From Desulfobulbaceae bacterium (lineage in GTDB: Bacteria > Desulfobacterota > Desulfobulbia > Desulfobulbales > Desulfocapsaceae): 8,298 bases of DNA. The position numbers and the translations under genes were made by a program. The notes under the pieces are model-generated. The model was not told where the DNA came from. It searched no databases and was given only the letters and a program-made list of their open reading frames with translations. Where the stretch lies: assembly GCA_027067035.1 (NCBI GenBank), contig JAMOMO010000340.1:1-8298 (forward strand), written 5' to 3'. The first letter of the stretch is position 1, and each line of letters begins with the position of its first letter. Positions 5,653 through 8,298 of this stretch are shown here, in pieces.

Positions 5653-8298
5653 TTATGGTGGTGTTGTGTCCTTATGGGAAGTGGAATGTTCTTTTTTGCC
5701 AAATCCACCCCCGCCAGGGCTCTCTATACGAATACCATCTCCAGGTTGAAGGGCAATGGAATTTTTCCCTCCAATATCAGTTTTTTTCCCCTGGCGAATC
5801 AGAAAGTTTCTTCCGCAGGCCCCGTTTTCACCGCCAGAAATCCCGTTTGGCGGATAGGTGCGACGTTCTGAGAGTATGGAGACCTGCAATGGTGCCAGTG
5901 CCAGAATGTCTCTGATGAGCCCGTCGCCACCATGGAACAGCCCCGGGCCGCCGGAATTTCTGCGAAATGAAAAACCGTTGAGCAGCACCGGGTAGCGTCG
6001 TTCCAGAATTTCAGGGTCTGTTATGCGGGTGTTGGTCATGTGGGTGTGTACTCCGGACTGGCCATGCCAGCCCGGACCGGCTCCCGCGCCTCCTCCGATG
6101 GTCTCATAGTATCCAAAAGTATCATTGCCAAAGGTGAGATTGTTGGTGCAGCCCTGTGAATCTGCAGCAGCTCCAAAGGCCTTGAAGATAACGTCGGTGA
6201 TTCGCTGCGAGGTGAGAACATTTCCTCCGACCACCGCCGCTTCTGCATCAGGATTCAGCACCGAGTTTTCAGCGGTGATTATCCGGATGGGTTGCAGGCA
6301 GCCCTGGTTGAGTGGGATATCCTCTGCAATGAGACAGCGCAGACAATAAAGAATGGCGGATCGCACCACCGCCTGTGGACAGTTGAGGTTTCCCGGAACC
6401 TGGTTTCCTGATTGACGAAAATCAAAGACCGCCCCACCATCTGTTGCGGAAATGGTGATGCTGAGACGGATCGGGGTGGAATCGTCGAGGAAGTCTTCGC
6501 CATGGAGCTGCAGGGACTCTTTGACCCCTCTGTCCCGACAGAGTTTTTTCAGCATGCCGCGCACGGCCTGTTCCGCATTCCTCTGGATATGATCCATGTA
6601 TGCCTGGACCACATCAAGGCCGTATTTTGCAATTATCTCCTCAAGGAGTTCTATGCCGCATCTATTGGCGGCTATCTGTGCCTTGATATCGGAGATGTTG
6701 TCTGCAATGTGGCGAGCTGCAGCAATGGGCGGCTGGTGGCCGGGATCAGCAAAATCAGAAAGGGCAGCGATGAGTTGCCGTTCCTGAAAATCCCCCTTGC
6801 TAAGCACCTTGAGGGAAGTAATGGCGGCACCTTCCTCTGAAAGTGTTTTTGAAAAGGGCGGCATGGAACCGGGTGTGATTCCGCCAATGTCAGCGTGGTG
6901 CCCACGATTTGCCACATAAAACACCAGCGCTTCATCATGGAATACCGGTGTGATAACAGTGAAATCCGGCAGGTGGGAACCTCCTGCAGCGGGGTGATTT
7001 GAGAGAACTGCATCTCCGGGGGAGAGGGAGTCTCCGTGAAAGCGTATCTGATGTTTGATCGCCTCTCCCATGGCACCCAGGTGAACAGGAATGTGCGGCG
7101 CGTTGGCCACAAGATCACCGTGACGATCAAAGACGGCACAGGAGAAGTCGAGGCGTTCCTTGATGTTGGTTGAAATGGCTGTTTTCTGCAGGGTTCTTCC
7201 CATCTGCTCGCCGACTGACATGAAAAGATTACTGAAGATGGAGAGCTGTATCGGGTCCATGGCAGTGCTTATCTGTTCAGTGCTGCTCTGGCCAAGCTCA
7301 ATGAGAATGTCTCCATATCTGTTGCGGCTGGCAAGACAGCCCGGTTCCACAAGGACCGTGGAGCCGTCCTGCATGATGACGGCGGGTCCCGGAATGTCCT
7401 GATCGGTATGAATTGATTCCAGCAAATAGACGGGAGTTTCCAGCCAGCCCTGCCTGAAATAACACTGCACACATCTTTCCGGTCGTCCATTCCCGTTGCT
7501 GTCAAGGAGCTGCCGCGGAGGAGAAGGTTCACTGCCTGAGATCCGGACACGGATATCATCCACTATGATATCGCGGTTTTTCAGGAGGAATCCGAATTCC
7601 TTCCGGTACCGGCTGCGGAACGTGTCAGCCGGATCACTCTCCTTTGTCACGGGAATCATCAGGGCACTGTCTGTTCCCTGAAAGCGAAGGTTGAGGTAGT
7701 GCTGTATCTGGGTCTTCCCTGTATCACTGCACTGTTTCCTGAACTCCTGAACTGTCTGTTTTTCAAGTATTTCGAGTCGCATGTGAAGCTGTGACAGTGA
7801 CTGCGGATCAAGGACATCGGATGCGGTCTCCTGACGGTCCACCACAATCTGGGCCAGTGAGATGCCGATGGCGGAAAGGAGGCCGCCATGGCGGTGGATA
7901 AAGACGGTCTTGATGCCAAGTTTTGCGGCGATGGCACAGCCATGCTGGCCGCCGGCCCCGCCAAAACAGGAGAGCACATGTTCCTTGATGTCATAGCCAC
8001 GCATCACCGATATCTCGCGAATGGGACGGATCATGGATTCATTGCCCACCTCCAGAAAACCCAGAGCAATTTCCTCAGGGCTCTTTGGAGAAAGTCCCTG
8101 TTGTCTGAAGTCCCTGTTGATCTCTCTGGTTATTTCCTGGAAGGCAGTGGTGACGGCCTGAAGATCCAGGGGCTGATTTTCCTCGGGACCAAAGATCTTC
8201 GGGAAATAATCGGCCTGCAGTCTCCCGAGAAAAAGGTTGGCATCGGTGATGGAGAGATACCCATGCTTGCGATAACAGATGGGACCGGGGTGGGAGCC
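5653..8298 (-). CDS. ATP-dependent 5-oxoprolinase (HyuA-HyuB fusion), N-terminus beyond the window
   Basis: The frame is open to the right edge, so the window shows the last 881 residues of an enzyme usually about 1,200-1,300 long. It converts 5-oxo-L-proline, ATP and water to L-glutamate, ADP and phosphate. The HyuA part starts with GSHPGP and TDANLFLGR (visible 18-26) and has FGGAGGQH (visible 112-119). The HyuB part begins near visible residue 347 with DPIQLSIFS and contains SNHPAAGGSHLPD (433-445), GHHADIGGITPGSMPP (466-481) and the C-terminal SPGGGGFG (860-867). These segments closely resemble the animal OPLAH enzyme, which favours oxoprolinase over a hydantoinase or acetone carboxylase. 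The fused A-B arrangement also fits. A GTG at 8049 is internal: the 83 codons upstream encode conserved sequence. The gene is followed by the GalT-like gene after 21 bases. The N-terminal third and the promoter are not visible. Confidence 0.93.
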   Translation of the reverse strand, partial: GSHPGPICYRKHGYLSITDANLFLGRLQADYFPKIFGPEENQPLDLQAVTTAFQEITREINRDFRQQGLSPKSPEEIALGFLEVGNESMIRPIREISVMRGYDIKEHVLSCFGGAGGQHGCAIAAKLGIKTVFIHRHGGLLSAIGISLAQIVVDRQETASDVLDPQSLSQLHMRLEILEKQTVQEFRKQCSDTGKTQIQHYLNLRFQGTDSALMIPVTKESDPADTFRSRYRKEFGFLLKNRDIIVDDIRVRISGSEPSPPRQLLDSNGNGRPERCVQCYFRQGWLETPVYLLESIHTDQDIPGPAVIMQDGSTVLVEPGCLASRNRYGDILIELGQSSTEQISTAMDPIQLSIFSNLFMSVGEQMGRTLQKTAISTNIKERLDFSCAVFDRHGDLVANAPHIPVHLGAMGEAIKHQIRFHGDSLSPGDAVLSNHPAAGGSHLPDFTVITPVFHDEALVFYVANRGHHADIGGITPGSMPPFSKTLSEEGAAITSLKVLSKGDFQERQLIAALSDFADPGHQPPIAAARHIADNISDIKAQIAANRCGIELLEEIIAKYGLDVVQAYMDHIQRNAEQAVRGMLKKLCRDRGVKESLQLHGEDFLDDSTPIRLSITISATDGGAVFDFRQSGNQVPGNLNCPQAVVRSAILYCLRCLIAEDIPLNQGCLQPIRIITAENSVLNPDAEAAVVGGNVLTSQRITDVIFKAFGAAADSQGCTNNLTFGNDTFGYYETIGGGAGAGPGWHGQSGVHTHMTNTRITDPEILERRYPVLLNGFSFRRNSGGPGLFHGGDGLIRDILALAPLQVSILSERRTYPPNGISGGENGACGRNFLIRQGKKTDIGGKNSIALQPGDGIRIESPGGGGFGKKEHSTSHKDTTPP

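Noticed and set aside
6412..6840. A 142-codon plus-strand frame opposite the 5-oxoprolinase gene.
   Set aside because: The opposite strand encodes a highly conserved part of HyuB, so this is a shadow frame.
8047..8049. GTG as the start of an 798-residue hydantoinase.
   Set aside because: The frame continues upstream to the window edge and encodes conserved HyuA sequence such as TDANLFLGR, so the GTG is an internal valine.

Overview
The window is a gene-dense piece of a bacterial chromosome of medium GC content with no mobile-element, phage, tRNA, rRNA or CRISPR signature. It carries five complete protein genes and one gene cut by the right edge. A sigma-54 activator, a FliW flagellar assembly factor, a trpBA pair with an unusual TrpA and a large fused 5-oxoprolinase together suggest a motile Gram-negative bacterium. 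I lean towards the Desulfobacterota (former Deltaproteobacteria). That placement is an impression from the protein sequences, not proven by anything in the window.

Layout, left to right. Positions 35-1402 (+) encode an NtrC-type sigma-54 activator whose receiver domain lacks the phospho-acceptor site and whose GAFTGA loop reads GAFTSA. It converges on trpA, with an imperfect hairpin in the 41-base gap. trpB (3461-2229) and trpA (2208-1444) form a two-gene unit on the minus strand, 20 bases apart. The 110-base gap upstream of trpB is a divergent control region. Its other side carries fliW (3572-3991, +), preceded by a good match to a sigma-28 (FliA) flagellar promoter. fliW meets the next minus-strand gene tail to tail, and the two stop codons overlap in one TTAA palindrome.

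The right half is a minus-strand unit. A large ATP-dependent 5-oxoprolinase (HyuA-HyuB fusion, entering from beyond 8298 and ending at 5653) is followed 21 bases later by a 547-residue protein (5631-3988). I read the latter as a distant member of the GalT/HIT nucleotidyl-transferase superfamily. It keeps the histidine and glutamine of the active-site motif but has lost the neighbouring metal-ligand histidine.

Functionally, trpBA performs the last two steps of tryptophan synthesis. FliW links flagellin level to the translational regulator CsrA. The 5-oxoprolinase recycles 5-oxoproline (pyroglutamate) to glutamate. The target of the sigma-54 activator and the substrate of the GalT-like protein cannot be told from the sequence. 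I see no clear new defence or mobile system. The most original items are the GalT-like protein linked to 5-oxoprolinase, the phosphorylation-blind GAFTSA activator, and the sigma-28 promoter in front of an isolated fliW.
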